Source of the DNA: VFZP01 sp043755595
GTDB taxonomy: Bacteria; Acidobacteriota; Terriglobia; Bryobacterales; Bryobacteraceae
NCBI GenBank assembly: GCA_043755595.1
Contig: JAYUSQ010000228.1
Span: 1 to 40,914 of the forward strand
DNA length: 40,914 nucleotides
Reading direction: 5' to 3'
The notes under the pieces were generated by a model that was not told the DNA's origin, did not search any database, and worked only from the letters and a program-made list of their open reading frames with translations. Positions 26,105-34,854 of the stretch are shown here, piece by piece. The position numbers and the translations under genes are program-made. Position 1 is the stretch's first letter. Every line of letters starts with the position of its first letter.

Positions 26105-27707
26105 AGTGGCCGCAGGCCTGGGCATCCCGGCTGACTCGCTCTACTGTTATGGACCGCATATCGCCAAGGTGCGATTGGCGGCGATGCCATCCGCTCCGTC
26201 TGCACGCGGGAAACTGATCCTGGTCACCGGCATCACCCCCACCAAACATGGCGAGGGGAAGACGGTGACAACGATCGGTCTGGCGCAAGGGCTGGAGCGA
26301 ATCGGGAAGCGCGCGGTGGCAACGTTGCGACAGCCGTCGCTCGGGCCCGTGTTTGGCGAGAAGGGCGGCGCGACTGGCGGCGGCCGATCTCAAGTGATCC
26401 CGCATGACAGGATCAACTTCCATTTCACGGGGGACTTTCATGCGGCGGCCGCAGCTCAGAACACGCTGGCGGCGCTGATCGATTCGCACTTGTATCACGG
26501 CAACGAGGCGGGTCTGGATCCACACTCTATCGATTGGCCGCGAGCGATCGATGTGAATGACCGGTCATTGCGGGAAGTGATCACGGGCCTGGGCGGACGG
26601 CTGAACGGCAGCCCGAGGCAAAGCAAGTTTGTGATTACCGCAGCGTCGGAGATGATGGCGATACTCGGGTTGGCGCATTCGATGGACGACTTGCGACGCC
26701 GGATTGGCGCGATCGTGATTGGCACTACGCGCGGTGGGGCGGTGTTGCGGGTCGACGATTTGCGGGTGACCGGGGCGCTGCTCGCGCTGCTGGCTCATGC
26801 GCTGGATCCGAATCTGGTGCAGACAACCGAGGGCACGCCGGCGTTTGTGCATTCCGGTCCGTTTGCGAATATCGCGCACGGCACGGCGAGTGTGGCCTCG
26901 CTGAAATTGGCGTCGGGCCTGGCTGACTATGTGGTGAATGAAACTGGTTTCGCCGCCGATTTGGGGGCCGAGAAATTCTTTGACGTCGTAATGCCATTGT
27001 CCGCGCTGCGGCCCGCCGTTGCAGTGGTCGTGGCGACTGTCCGCGCCGTCGCCGCGCAGACTGATGAGGCCGTGGTTTCGCAGGATACGCTGGAGCGGGG
27101 CGTGGTTAATCTTGACAGACATGTAGAGAATACGAAAAGCTTCGGCGTTCCGGTTGTGGTGGCTTTGAATCGTTTCCCGTCCGACGACCCTGCGCTATTG
27201 GCCTGGCTCCAGCGATATTGTGAATCTACGCTCGGTGTCGGTTGTGCGGTTAGCGATGTGTATGGACAGGGCGGCGAGGGCGGGCGCGAACTGGCGGAGA
27301 AGGTGGTGGCCGCCGCTGCTCTGCCTTCCGATCCTCAACCACTCTACTCGCCCGAGCTTCCGCTGGTGGACAAGATTCGGACGGTGGCGACGCGAGTTTA
27401 TCGCGCCGGCAGTGTGGCTTTTGAACCTGCTGCGCTGCGCGCGGCGAAGAAGTTGCAAGAGGGCGGATTCGGCCACTTGCCGGTTTGCATGGCGAAGACT
27501 CAGTATTCGTTTTCGGACAACCCGAAGTTGAATGGGGTGCCGTCGGGGTTCGTGCTAACGGTCAGCGATTTACAGCTGCGAGCCGGGGCCGGTTTCGTGA
27601 CTGCGTTATCAGGCAGCATATCGCTGATGCCGGGTCTTGGCAAAGAGCCGGCGGCTATGAAGATGGACGTGGACGAGGATGGCGGGATCACCGGACTATC
27701 GGTCTAG
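26088..27707 (+). CDS. fhs: Formate--tetrahydrofolate ligase
   Basis: 539 aa, near the usual ~555. It catalyses ATP-dependent formylation of tetrahydrofolate, feeding one-carbon metabolism in the cytoplasm. Motifs: ATP-binding loop TPTKHGEGKTVTTIGLAQGL, RQPSLGPVFGEKGGATGGG, HFTGDFHA, IDPNLVQTTEGTPAFVH-like region (LDPNLVQTTEGTPAFVHSG), ENTKSFGVPVVVALNRF, MAKTQYSFSDNP, and the C-terminal GSISLMPGLGKEPAAMKMDV. ATG 26088 lies inside the nitroreductase gene. The stop codon shares the palindrome CTAG with the stop of the convergent parB (4-bp overlap). Intact. Confidence 0.96.
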   Translation: MKPITEVAAGLGIPADSLYCYGPHIAKVRLAAMPSAPSARGKLILVTGITPTKHGEGKTVTTIGLAQGLERIGKRAVATLRQPSLGPVFGEKGGATGGGRSQVIPHDRINFHFTGDFHAAAAAQNTLAALIDSHLYHGNEAGLDPHSIDWPRAIDVNDRSLREVITGLGGRLNGSPRQSKFVITAASEMMAILGLAHSMDDLRRRIGAIVIGTTRGGAVLRVDDLRVTGALLALLAHALDPNLVQTTEGTPAFVHSGPFANIAHGTASVASLKLASGLADYVVNETGFAADLGAEKFFDVVMPLSALRPAVAVVVATVRAVAAQTDEAVVSQDTLERGVVNLDRHVENTKSFGVPVVVALNRFPSDDPALLAWLQRYCESTLGVGCAVSDVYGQGGEGGRELAEKVVAAAALPSDPQPLYSPELPLVDKIRTVATRVYRAGSVAFEPAALRAAKKLQEGGFGHLPVCMAKTQYSFSDNPKLNGVPSGFVLTVSDLQLRAGAGFVTALSGSISLMPGLGKEPAAMKMDVDEDGGITGLSV

Positions 27708-28681
27708 TCAGTTTCCCCGACGATTAGCTCATAAATACGATCCAGATCGTCTTGTGAGAAATAGTCAATTTCTATTCGGCCACGGTTGGCGGACTTTTCC
27801 AGGATCCGAACCCTAGTGCCGAGCGTGCGCTCCAGTTCCTCGACGGCAGCCTTGACGTTTGGATCGACCTTGGGGGGAGCCTTCGGTTCGCCCGGGTCCC
27901 GTGGTTCATTTAGTTTCTGGACGTATCGTTCGACTTGTCTTACCGAAAGACCCTCGGCTGATGCTTGATCTCCGAGTTGGCGCTGGAGATCCGGGTCAGT
28001 TAAGCCGAGGAGCGCGCGGGCGTGGCCCATTGAGAGCCGATGCTCAGCCAGGAGAAGCTGGATTTCCGAAGGGAGCTTGAGCAGCCGGATCATGTTGGTG
28101 ATCGTGGCGCGGTCTTTTCCTGTGCGTCGGCCAATTTCCTCGTGGCTTAAATGATGTTCCCGGGATAGGCGGTCATAGGCGACGGAGATTTCCATCGGGT
28201 TAAGGTCTTCCCGCTGGATGTTTTCGATGAGTGAGATCTCAAGGAGTTTCTCATTGGCCAGCTCTTGCACAACGACGGGAACGCGATCAAGACCGGCGAT
28301 CCTGGCGGCGCGCCATCGACGTTCACCAGCGATCAATTCGAAGCGATCACCGATGCGGCGAACGATGATAGGTTGGATGATTCCGTTGGCGCTGATGGAG
28401 TCAGCCAATTCCTGTAGGCGGGCTTCCTGGAAAATCGTGCGGGGCTGTAACGGGTTTGGATCGATGAGGGAAATCGGGAGTTCGGTTGGGCTGGATGCGG
28501 GGTTTAGCTGTTGGGGCTTCGCGTCAGCCTGCTCTTCGCGGGTCGGAGGAGCGGCTGTTGGTGTTGGCAGAATGGGCGGCCTCGCGAATTCAGCGAGGCC
28601 GGCTGGCGGACGGTTGGGTAAGAGTGAGCCAAGACCCCTGCCGAGCGCCTTTTTTTCCGGAGGCTTGTTACCGATAGTCAT
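27704..28681 (-). CDS. parB: Chromosome-partitioning protein ParB
   Basis: 325 aa. N-terminal KKALGRGLGSLLPNR is the ParA-interacting peptide typical of chromosomal ParB, followed by a Pro/Ala-rich linker. The ParB/Srx nucleotide-binding domain from ~70 contains NPLQPRTIF, GERRWRAARIAGLDRVPVV and the CTP-binding IENIQREDLNPMEIS. The helix-turn-helix (SHEEIGRRTGKDRATITNMI) recognises parS, and the C-terminal dimerisation segment is GRIEIDYFSQDDLDRIYEL. Starts inside the parA stop region (ATGA, 4-bp overlap). Loads on parS and spreads to segregate the origin. Two parS sites lie 0.85 kb upstream. Confidence 0.97.
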   Translation of the reverse strand: MTIGNKPPEKKALGRGLGSLLPNRPPAGLAEFARPPILPTPTAAPPTREEQADAKPQQLNPASSPTELPISLIDPNPLQPRTIFQEARLQELADSISANGIIQPIIVRRIGDRFELIAGERRWRAARIAGLDRVPVVVQELANEKLLEISLIENIQREDLNPMEISVAYDRLSREHHLSHEEIGRRTGKDRATITNMIRLLKLPSEIQLLLAEHRLSMGHARALLGLTDPDLQRQLGDQASAEGLSVRQVERYVQKLNEPRDPGEPKAPPKVDPNVKAAVEELERTLGTRVRILEKSANRGRIEIDYFSQDDLDRIYELIVGETD

Positions 28682-29475
28682 TCTTCACTCCCACTCGCTT
28701 TAGTCTCACTTGCTGAGGCTTTGCTTAGAATTTCCTTGGCCAGCTTGATATAGCTTTCCGCGCCTTTTGAGCGAACGTCGTACAGGATCACAGGCTTGCC
28801 GTGGCTGGGCGCTTCTGCCAAGCGTATGCTCCTTGGGATGACGGTCTTGAAGATTTCATCCTGGAAGAATTCACGTAGATCGTCAGCGACTTGCTTACCG
28901 AGGTTGGTTCGCTCCTCAAACATCGTCAGGAGGATTCCTTCGATTTTGAGGGCATGGTTGAAGGATTCGTTCACTCGTTCGATCGTGTCCATCAGTTGAG
29001 AGATACCCTCCAACGCGAAGAACTCACATTGGATAGGAATGATGATCGAGTCCGCCGCGAGCATCGCGTTGAGGGTGAGTAAGTCTAATGCCGGGGGGCA
29101 ATCGATCAGGATGAACTGATATTGTTCACCCAGCGGAGCAAGGGCATCCCGTAAGCGGAACTCTCTGTTTGGGGCATCCACTAGTTCGAGGTTCGCGCCT
29201 ACGAGGTTTTTGTCACCCGGGAGGATATCCAGGCCTTCCATTAGGGTTTTAACGATCACCACTGCCGGGTCAGCGCCTGAGAGTAAGACATCGTAAAGCG
29301 TGGCGGTGAGCTCATCTTTTACAATGCCGAGGCCCGTGGTTGAGTTTCCTTGTGGATCGATATCCACAACGAGAACGCGAACGTCGTTAGCAGCTAGCGA
29401 GGCTGCCAGGTTAATGGCGGTGGTGGTTTTTCCGACTCCGCCTTTTTGATTGGCTATTGCGATAGCTTTGGCCAT
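28678..29475 (-). CDS. parA: Chromosome-partitioning ATPase ParA (Soj-type)
   Basis: 265 aa from ATG 29475, giving the standard MAKAIAIANQKGGVGKTTTA with a deviant Walker A loop right at the N-terminus. A longer frame from GTG 29523 would begin inside the parS palindrome and adds 16 residues without homology, so it was rejected. Other motifs: VLVVDIDPQGNSTTGLG, FILIDCPPALDLLTLNAM, IIPIQCEFFALEGI, TVIPRSIRLAEAPSHGKPV. Membrane-free, small chromosomal type (no N-terminal HTH). Co-transcribed with parB. A 36-bp internal segment (29150-29185, encoding part of LVDAPNREFRLR) is repeated perfectly and inverted at 30170-30205. Confidence 0.96.
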   Translation of the reverse strand: MAKAIAIANQKGGVGKTTTAINLAASLAANDVRVLVVDIDPQGNSTTGLGIVKDELTATLYDVLLSGADPAVVIVKTLMEGLDILPGDKNLVGANLELVDAPNREFRLRDALAPLGEQYQFILIDCPPALDLLTLNAMLAADSIIIPIQCEFFALEGISQLMDTIERVNESFNHALKIEGILLTMFEERTNLGKQVADDLREFFQDEIFKTVIPRSIRLAEAPSHGKPVILYDVRSKGAESYIKLAKEILSKASASETKASGSEE

Positions 29476-29515
29476 GGGACAAAGCCATGGTAGCACCGGA
29501 ATGAGTCTTTCGTAT

Positions 29516-29531
29516 CGTTCCACGTGAAACC
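29516..29531. other. parS centromere site 1
   Basis: CGTTCCACGTGAAACC. The core GTTCCACGTGAAAC matches the near-universal bacterial parS (TGTTNCACGTGAAACA). It lies 41 bp upstream of the parA start and is the expected nucleation site for the adjacent ParB. Confidence 0.93.
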
Positions 29532-29559
29532 AAAGGCACCATGCGACCTAACCTCAACA

Positions 29560-29575
29560 GGTTCCACGTGGAACC
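29560..29575. other. parS centromere site 2
   Basis: GGTTCCACGTGGAACC, a perfect 16-bp palindrome with the parS core, 44 bp from site 1 centre to centre. Two sites this close upstream of parAB mark an origin-proximal centromere. Confidence 0.93.
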
Positions 29576-30056
29576 TACCATACCCCATCCATAGTGGTTC
29601 ACTCGCCAGACAGTACCCACTTGGGGACACTCTTATCTCGGGCTTCTGAGGATTTCGGTTGCGCCCAAAGGAATGACGAAGAACGGCGGACCGCCTGGAG
29701 TCGCCGCACCGGCCCGACGGACCCAAAAACGTGGCTAACGCGTGGACGGACTTCTCCGCACGCCTCGGCGCGATAAGAACCCGCCGACTGAGGTCACTCG
29801 GATAGATCGACCAGCGCACTACTAACCGCTGCACCCAACGCGGCCTGACGAGACTTCGGCGGCCCCACCATCTTTTCAGAGCCCCCAGCGGCTAGAGGGC
29901 GCTGTTTTCCCTCCGTGGGTGCGCGGCAAGCCCGCCGGCCAACATTTCGGGCCGGTTCTTCAGTTGCGCCTCTCCCATTCCTACTGCGACGCAGCCGAAA
30001 CAGATGGGCAAGCAACGACGCCGTTAATGCTACGGCCTGACACAAAACGGCGAATA

Positions 30057-30164
30057 CCAACTACGGCACCCGCCCTTGAGTCGGCAACTTCCAGCCCTCG
30101 CCAACCTCGCCACCCGCGCTTCCGAGCCCAACAACGGCGCCCGCCCTTGCGTCGGCAACTTCCA
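30057..30164. repeat. Two 37-bp direct repeats, 71-bp period
   Basis: Copies at 30057-30093 and 30128-30164 match at 34 of 37 positions and share CCCGCCCTTG and GTCGGCAACTTCCA. Only two copies are visible, so this is not a CRISPR array. The second ends 5 bp before the parA-derived segment. Confidence 0.7.
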
Positions 30165-30169
30165 AGCGG

Positions 30170-30205
30170 ACTAGTGGATGCCCCAAACAGAGAGTTCCGC
30201 TTACG
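30170..30205 (+). repeat. 36-bp perfect copy of an internal parA segment
   Basis: Begins ACTAGTGGATGCCCC and ends TCCGCTTACG. It is the exact reverse complement of plus-strand 29150-29185 inside parA and so forms an inverted repeat about 1 kb apart. Identity stops abruptly on both sides. In the plus strand it can still be read as VDAPNREFRLR. Confidence 0.9.
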
Positions 30206-31491
30206 ATTTGTCTCAGACCCGGCAGCGCGGTCTGCAACGACGGCGTCACTTCACAACCTTTCAACCCAAAAACGGCAGTTGGCCACCGTGAGGCCAGCCA
30301 ACCGCCTGGGGCCAGTTGGAGTTTCAACTGCCGGCGCACTTCACCCATTGGGTGGAACTCACTTCTTTTCTATGCACATGCCGACAAGGAAGTCGAGATC
30401 GAGCAGCGAGGCCAACTGCCGCTTTAGGTTTAATCGAGAACCCCGAGAGGAAAGGAAAGCGACGGTTTGACGACGTCGTCCCCGCCGTCCCAATCGGAAA
30501 CGTGATCGCGTGGGTGGCCAGGCATCAATGGTGCGGGAAACTGGTGGCTGGGGCCGATTATTCAGCCCGGCCCCCAGGGCCGTAGTGACATTTACGTCCA
30601 CTCCCAGGCGGGGTGGATAGCGATCGATCCCCGTCTTGCACGCTTAGCCGAGTTTGCGAACCATTCACGAGAGGGGCCAACGAGTCGTCGACTTCGGGAC
30701 CGAATTCATCAATGGCGCTTCGCAGTTCACCTCCGGAAGGGACCGGCCAACGGCAGAACGATCATCGACATTCTCGCAACCCGAGGAACGTCCCCAACCG
30801 ATCTGGAGCGACCTATCAATGGCGAAGACGGAACCTTGAGGCCAAGCCTTCGCCACTCGTCTTCGAGAGGCATGGCAGGTGCCAGTCAGACGGCTGGCGT
30901 GACGATCGATCACTCTGATATCCGCCGGCTCGAAAACGCACGATCCTGATTCGTCGGGGAGCTGGCTCGGACGAAAGGCGCGGGTCGGGCCGGATTCTCC
31001 TTTTCGTTTGGCTGCCCGACTGTCACCCGCATCACCTCTCGAAAACGTTCATCCTTCTTCACGCCATCCGGGGAGGCGTTTACTCAGTTGCTTGTGTTTG
31101 ACGTTGACTGCGATAGCTCGCAGTTGCTTCACCGGCCCCAGCTTGCCGATCAACTTCCAGATTGACTCCAGACGATCCGGGGAGCGACCGCCACGGCAGT
31201 CTGGGCCAGGACATCCATTCCTACAAAACCGCACGCTAGTCATTTGCGGCCAACTCCTTTCGTAGGCGGCTCTGCCCGGCTGGATTCAACTCTTCGCTAG
31301 CGCAACCCGCATCACCTATAGCGACTGGTCGCTCCATATTGACTTAACGAAGCAAGATGTCGCTCGACGGCTACGCTTTCGAACCGTCAGGCCACGACCG
31401 CGTTCTCACCCGGTATCTCATCGTATAAACAATACGGTAAGACTCGAAAACACACCATCAAGCTGATAGCTCCTTCCGCCGATGAACGAGA

Positions 31492-32574
31492 ATGAAGTGG
31501 CTCGCTCTGGCGATCGGATTCGTTCTGACTTCGGCCACAGCCTGGCATTTGCCATTTGACCGAATCGCCAAAGGCCAGAACGATTTTCTCGCCATTTATT
31601 GCGGGGCAAAGTTGATCGGCACCGGTAACCTGCATTCAGTGGAGGCGCACCGGGAAATCGCCGAACGTGACGCCGGGATCTGGATGCCCTCGGTCCTGTT
31701 CACGCGCCCGCCATACTATGCCGCTGTGCTGCGGCCTCTGGCAAAACTGCCGTATCGCACGCTCTACACCGGATTCCAAATCGTAAGCCTCGCAGCCTTG
31801 GGCGCCTTCCTTTGGACCTTCCGACGCGTGCCTGATCTTTGGATGTGGGCGGCTTGCAGCCTGCCGCTGGTCGTGTTGTTCGCCAACGGACAGGATGTAA
31901 TTCTGCTTACATTCGCGTTTGCCGGAGCCGTCGAATCGGACCGGCGCGGGCGATCGAGGCTAGCAGGGATCCTGCTCGGCTTGTGTACCATCAAGTTTCA
32001 CCTTTTCTGCCTGACACCGATCGCCCTGCTGTCGCATCGAAAATGGCGGATGATTGCCAGCGCATCGGCCGTCACTCTGGCCGGCGTGATTGGCGCGATG
32101 GCGTTAGAGGGGCCCGGCTGGATGATGCGCTACGCTGCATTCCTACGGCGCCCGGAACTGCATCCGGCGCCGCAACCGCTGAACTTCCACGCCGCCGTTG
32201 GGGTTCTCCAAGGCGGGGTGTGGTTGGAGGGAACATTGGCCGCACTTGTGATCGGATGTCTGGTTTGGCTCGGCTGGCAGCGCCGCCTCAGTTTCCCGGC
32301 TTTGATTTCGCTGTGCGTCCTCGGAGGTTTGTTGATTTCAGGGCATGCCGGCATGCATGACTACGCACTGCTATTGGCGGCCTACGCAATCACGGATGGT
32401 ACGCTGCAGAAAGGCTTTGCTTTTCTACTGGCGCCGCCGGTATACATTCTGGTGCTGCTCCCAGGGGTTTGGAGCCTTCTGGGCGTCACGATGCTGACTT
32501 CGATTTTGCTGCTGCCACTCTCGCAAAAATACCCACCGGGCTTTGCGCTAGCCTCTGCGCCAGCAGTTCGCTAA
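31492..32574 (+). CDS. GT87-like (DUF2029) polytopic membrane glycosyltransferase
   Basis: 360 aa, about 8-9 hydrophobic helices. The N-terminal helix is followed by the first external loop HLPFDRIAKGQNDFLAIYCG, with an Asp after a polar stretch as in DUF2029/GT87 enzymes, and LFTRPPYYAAVLRPLAKLP, the family's 'PP....l..Pla.lP' signature. Members transfer mannose or related sugars from polyprenyl-phosphate donors on the outer face of the membrane; which glycan is made here is unknown. VLFANGQDVILLTFAFAGA and AGILLGLCTIKFHLFCLTPI correspond to the conserved 'GQ...' and 'K.q....P' segments. Followed 17 bp later by a YihY-like gene on the same strand. Confidence 0.75.
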   Translation: MKWLALAIGFVLTSATAWHLPFDRIAKGQNDFLAIYCGAKLIGTGNLHSVEAHREIAERDAGIWMPSVLFTRPPYYAAVLRPLAKLPYRTLYTGFQIVSLAALGAFLWTFRRVPDLWMWAACSLPLVVLFANGQDVILLTFAFAGAVESDRRGRSRLAGILLGLCTIKFHLFCLTPIALLSHRKWRMIASASAVTLAGVIGAMALEGPGWMMRYAAFLRRPELHPAPQPLNFHAAVGVLQGGVWLEGTLAALVIGCLVWLGWQRRLSFPALISLCVLGGLLISGHAGMHDYALLLAAYAITDGTLQKGFAFLLAPPVYILVLLPGVWSLLGVTMLTSILLLPLSQKYPPGFALASAPAVR

Positions 32575-32591
32575 GCTAAGTTTTAGATCCG

Positions 32592-33497
32592 TTGCGCCGT
32601 CACATCCACCCAACCCTGAAATTCCTCATGGAAACTGAGGTCCACGTCTACGCCTTTTCGATGGCGGCCAACGTGCTTCTCTCGTTGTTCCCGTTCTTCA
32701 TCGTGATGGTCTCGATTTGCCGTTACATCCTGCACTGGCCCGCGGCCGAAGAAGCGATCTATCTGGCGCTGCGCGACATGTTTCCGGGTCCAATCGGCGT
32801 GTTCATTCCGGACAATCTGGTGAGGGTGCTCGCACGCGATGGCGCGCCTCAGGTTACCTCGCTCTTCCTATTGCTTTTCACGGCGAACGGGGTCTTTGAG
32901 CCGCTGGAAGTGGCCTTGAACAAAGCCTGGGGCATCACGAAAAACCGGAGTTTCGTTCGCAATCAGCTCGTCAGCATGGGATTGATTCTGGTCTGCGGCG
33001 GCTTGACGTTTATTTCCTACCTGCTGGCCGCATTGAACCTTCAGATTCTACGCACGCTCGGCGCGACCAGCACTTTTGGCGCGGCGTTCGGGTTGGGCAT
33101 ACTTAAAATGATCGCCATTCCGCTGTCGATCGTGGCGCTCTTCCTCGTCTACTGGCGTTTGCCGAATGGCAAAGTGCCGGCGCGCCAACTAATCCCGGTC
33201 TCTGTGATCGTAGGCGGCACGCTTGAATCGCTGAAATACGTATCCATGCTAATCGGCCCTACGCTTAGCCGGAAGCTCGATCGGGAGTATGGCCCCTTCG
33301 AATACTCAGTGACGATCATCCTGTGGAGTTTCATCGCATCAATGATCGTCTTGGCGGGCGCCGACTACGCCGCGCGCACCGCTCGTCCGGTAAGCGGTTT
33401 ACAACACGATGCTACACCCGATACAGTAGAGGAGGAATCTGATAGCTATGCCTCGCACCAGCAGCAACTCATCCCCGAACCAGATCACACGCCGTGA
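32592..33497 (+). CDS. YihY/BrkB-family membrane protein
   Basis: 301 aa, about six membrane helices. Start TTG 32592 is the best available; the first ATG (32628) would cut into the first conserved helix. Family features: FSMAANVLLSLFPFFIVMVS (the 'a..Y..lfslfP' helix), LFTANGVFEPLEVALNKAWG (the conserved 'R..l..aln.iy' region), PVSVIVGGTLESLKYVSM and YGPFEYSVTIILWSFIASMI. Once annotated as ribonuclease BN, the family is now regarded as integral membrane proteins of unclear transport or envelope function. The C-terminal ~35 residues are hydrophilic and overlap the next gene by 50 bp. Confidence 0.85.
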   Translation: MRRHIHPTLKFLMETEVHVYAFSMAANVLLSLFPFFIVMVSICRYILHWPAAEEAIYLALRDMFPGPIGVFIPDNLVRVLARDGAPQVTSLFLLLFTANGVFEPLEVALNKAWGITKNRSFVRNQLVSMGLILVCGGLTFISYLLAALNLQILRTLGATSTFGAAFGLGILKMIAIPLSIVALFLVYWRLPNGKVPARQLIPVSVIVGGTLESLKYVSMLIGPTLSRKLDREYGPFEYSVTIILWSFIASMIVLAGADYAARTARPVSGLQHDATPDTVEEESDSYASHQQQLIPEPDHTP

Positions 33498-34854
33498 CGC
33501 CACCAAACTCGCTGGCGCAGCGGCGGCAACAGCGATCTTTGCGCCTCGCATCCAAACCGTGAAAGCCGCCAACAACCAACTGCAGTTCGCTGTCATCGGC
33601 ACGGGCGGCCGCGGCTATTATCACCTCCAACATTGGAACGTTGTCGATGGGGCCCGCTGCATTGCCGTCTGCGATATCGACGAGACCAATCTCAAGAAGG
33701 CTCAGGCAGTTTCTAAGGACAAGCCGGAAGCCATCAAGGATTACCGCGAAGTTCTGGCGCGCAAGGACATCGAAGCGGTCCAGATCGCGACGCCACTCTA
33801 CACGCACTTTCCGATCATGAAAGATGCGCTGCTCGCCGGCAAGCATGTGTTCTGCGAAAAGAGCCTCGTCTTCACCGCCGCCGAAGTTGTGGAGTTGCGC
33901 AAACTCGCCGCCGAGCATCCGAAGCTGATTTTGCAGACGGGCCTTCAGCGCCGCTACAGCCAGTTCTATCAAACGGCCAAGCAGATGGTGGACCAGGGAC
34001 TGATCGGCCGCGTGACTCACGTGTCGGCGCAGTGGCATCGCAACAGCCTCGGCAAAACGTGGCAGCCGCCCAGTTGGCGTGTCTTTAAGAAGTACTCCGG
34101 CGGACTCACCGCTGAGCTGGCGTCGCATCAGGTTGATATTGCCGATTGGATGATCGGCTCACATCCGGAGTTCGTTACCGGCGTCGGCGGGATCGACGAG
34201 TATAAGGATGGGCGCGACGTTTACGACAACATCCAACTCATCTTCAAGTACCCCGCCGGCCAGAAGATGATGTACAGCTCCATTTCCACCAATCAGCATC
34301 TGCCGCTTTTTGGCTCGCAGCGTACGCAGTTCGGCGAAATGATCATGGGCACCGACGGCACGATTCACATTACGGTGGGCACCGATCAGGAACCAGCGAC
34401 TGCGATGTGGTTCTACGAACCAGGCCCGAAGAAGGCGCAAGCGGCTGGGAGCGGCAAGGAAAAATCGGCCAAGGCAAATGCGTCGTTGCTCAGCACCGGC
34501 AAGGGCGGCAAGGGACTGCCTGTTCTCTTTGACAATGCCAAGGTGAAGGATTCCGATAGCTTCCTCGAACGCGAAATGAAGTTCGCCAAGATGTGGCTCT
34601 ACAAGAAGGGCGTGATGGTTCCCGAGGAAACGAAGAACCCGGTGGACACGCAACTGGAAGCCTTTATCGATAGCTGTCGCAATGGCACTAAGCCGAAGGC
34701 CGATATCGAAGTGGGACTTGAAGATTCGACCAACGTGATTATGGCGAACCTCGCGATGGATGAAGGCCGCCGGGTCTACATGAACGAAATAGATAAGCTG
34801 GCCGGCAAGGCTCCCGCAGCGATGCCGGACAAGGTGAAGAAGGCGGCCGGCTAG
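33448..34854 (+). CDS. Tat-exported Gfo/Idh/MocA-family oxidoreductase
   Basis: 468 aa. Start ATG 33448 has an excellent GAGGAGGAA about 11 nt upstream, though it lies inside the yihY-like gene. N-terminal twin-arginine signal (ITRRDATKLAGAAAATAIFA) implies folded export with bound NAD(P). Rossmann motif FAVIGTGGRGYYHLQHW at ~50; VCDIDETNL; ATPLYTHFPIMKDALLAGKH; catalytic Lys in VFCEKSLVF (family EKP, here EKS). Substrate-binding C-terminal domain includes GLTAELASHQVDIADWMIG. A Lys/Gly-rich insertion (~330-360) is unusual. Tat-type family members are abundant in Acidobacteriota and Planctomycetes and are thought to oxidise or rearrange sugars. The TAG stop lies in a palindromic element. Confidence 0.92.
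   Translation: MPRTSSNSSPNQITRRDATKLAGAAAATAIFAPRIQTVKAANNQLQFAVIGTGGRGYYHLQHWNVVDGARCIAVCDIDETNLKKAQAVSKDKPEAIKDYREVLARKDIEAVQIATPLYTHFPIMKDALLAGKHVFCEKSLVFTAAEVVELRKLAAEHPKLILQTGLQRRYSQFYQTAKQMVDQGLIGRVTHVSAQWHRNSLGKTWQPPSWRVFKKYSGGLTAELASHQVDIADWMIGSHPEFVTGVGGIDEYKDGRDVYDNIQLIFKYPAGQKMMYSSISTNQHLPLFGSQRTQFGEMIMGTDGTIHITVGTDQEPATAMWFYEPGPKKAQAAGSGKEKSAKANASLLSTGKGGKGLPVLFDNAKVKDSDSFLEREMKFAKMWLYKKGVMVPEETKNPVDTQLEAFIDSCRNGTKPKADIEVGLEDSTNVIMANLAMDEGRRVYMNEIDKLAGKAPAAMPDKVKKAAG

Larger units (their letters stand above)
29576..31491. other. 1.9-kb stretch with no convincing gene
   Basis: No reading frame on either strand shows a recognisable domain, a signal peptide or good start context, and the frames that exist are Arg/Ser/Pro-rich out-of-frame types. 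rsmG and mnmG, often found next to parAB, are not seen. The stretch contains a copied parA fragment (30170-30205), a pair of 37-bp direct repeats (30057-30164), a shorter repeated CCCGCATCACCT (31026-31037 and 31306-31317), and a small palindrome AGCGAC-TG-GTCGCT (31320-31333). It may be decayed coding DNA. Confidence 0.55.

Noticed and set aside
29476..29523. N-terminal extension of ParA starting at GTG 29523
   Set aside because: It would start inside parS, has no Shine-Dalgarno and no homology; ATG 29475 gives the standard ParA N-terminus.
30057..30164. Possible CRISPR array
   Set aside because: Only two repeat copies with three mismatches, no further units and no cas genes.
31049..31243. 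Minus-strand frame with LGPVKQLRAIAVNVKHKQL, faintly like an SRP54 M-domain
   Set aside because: The similarity is too short and no adjoining SRP motif is present in any frame.
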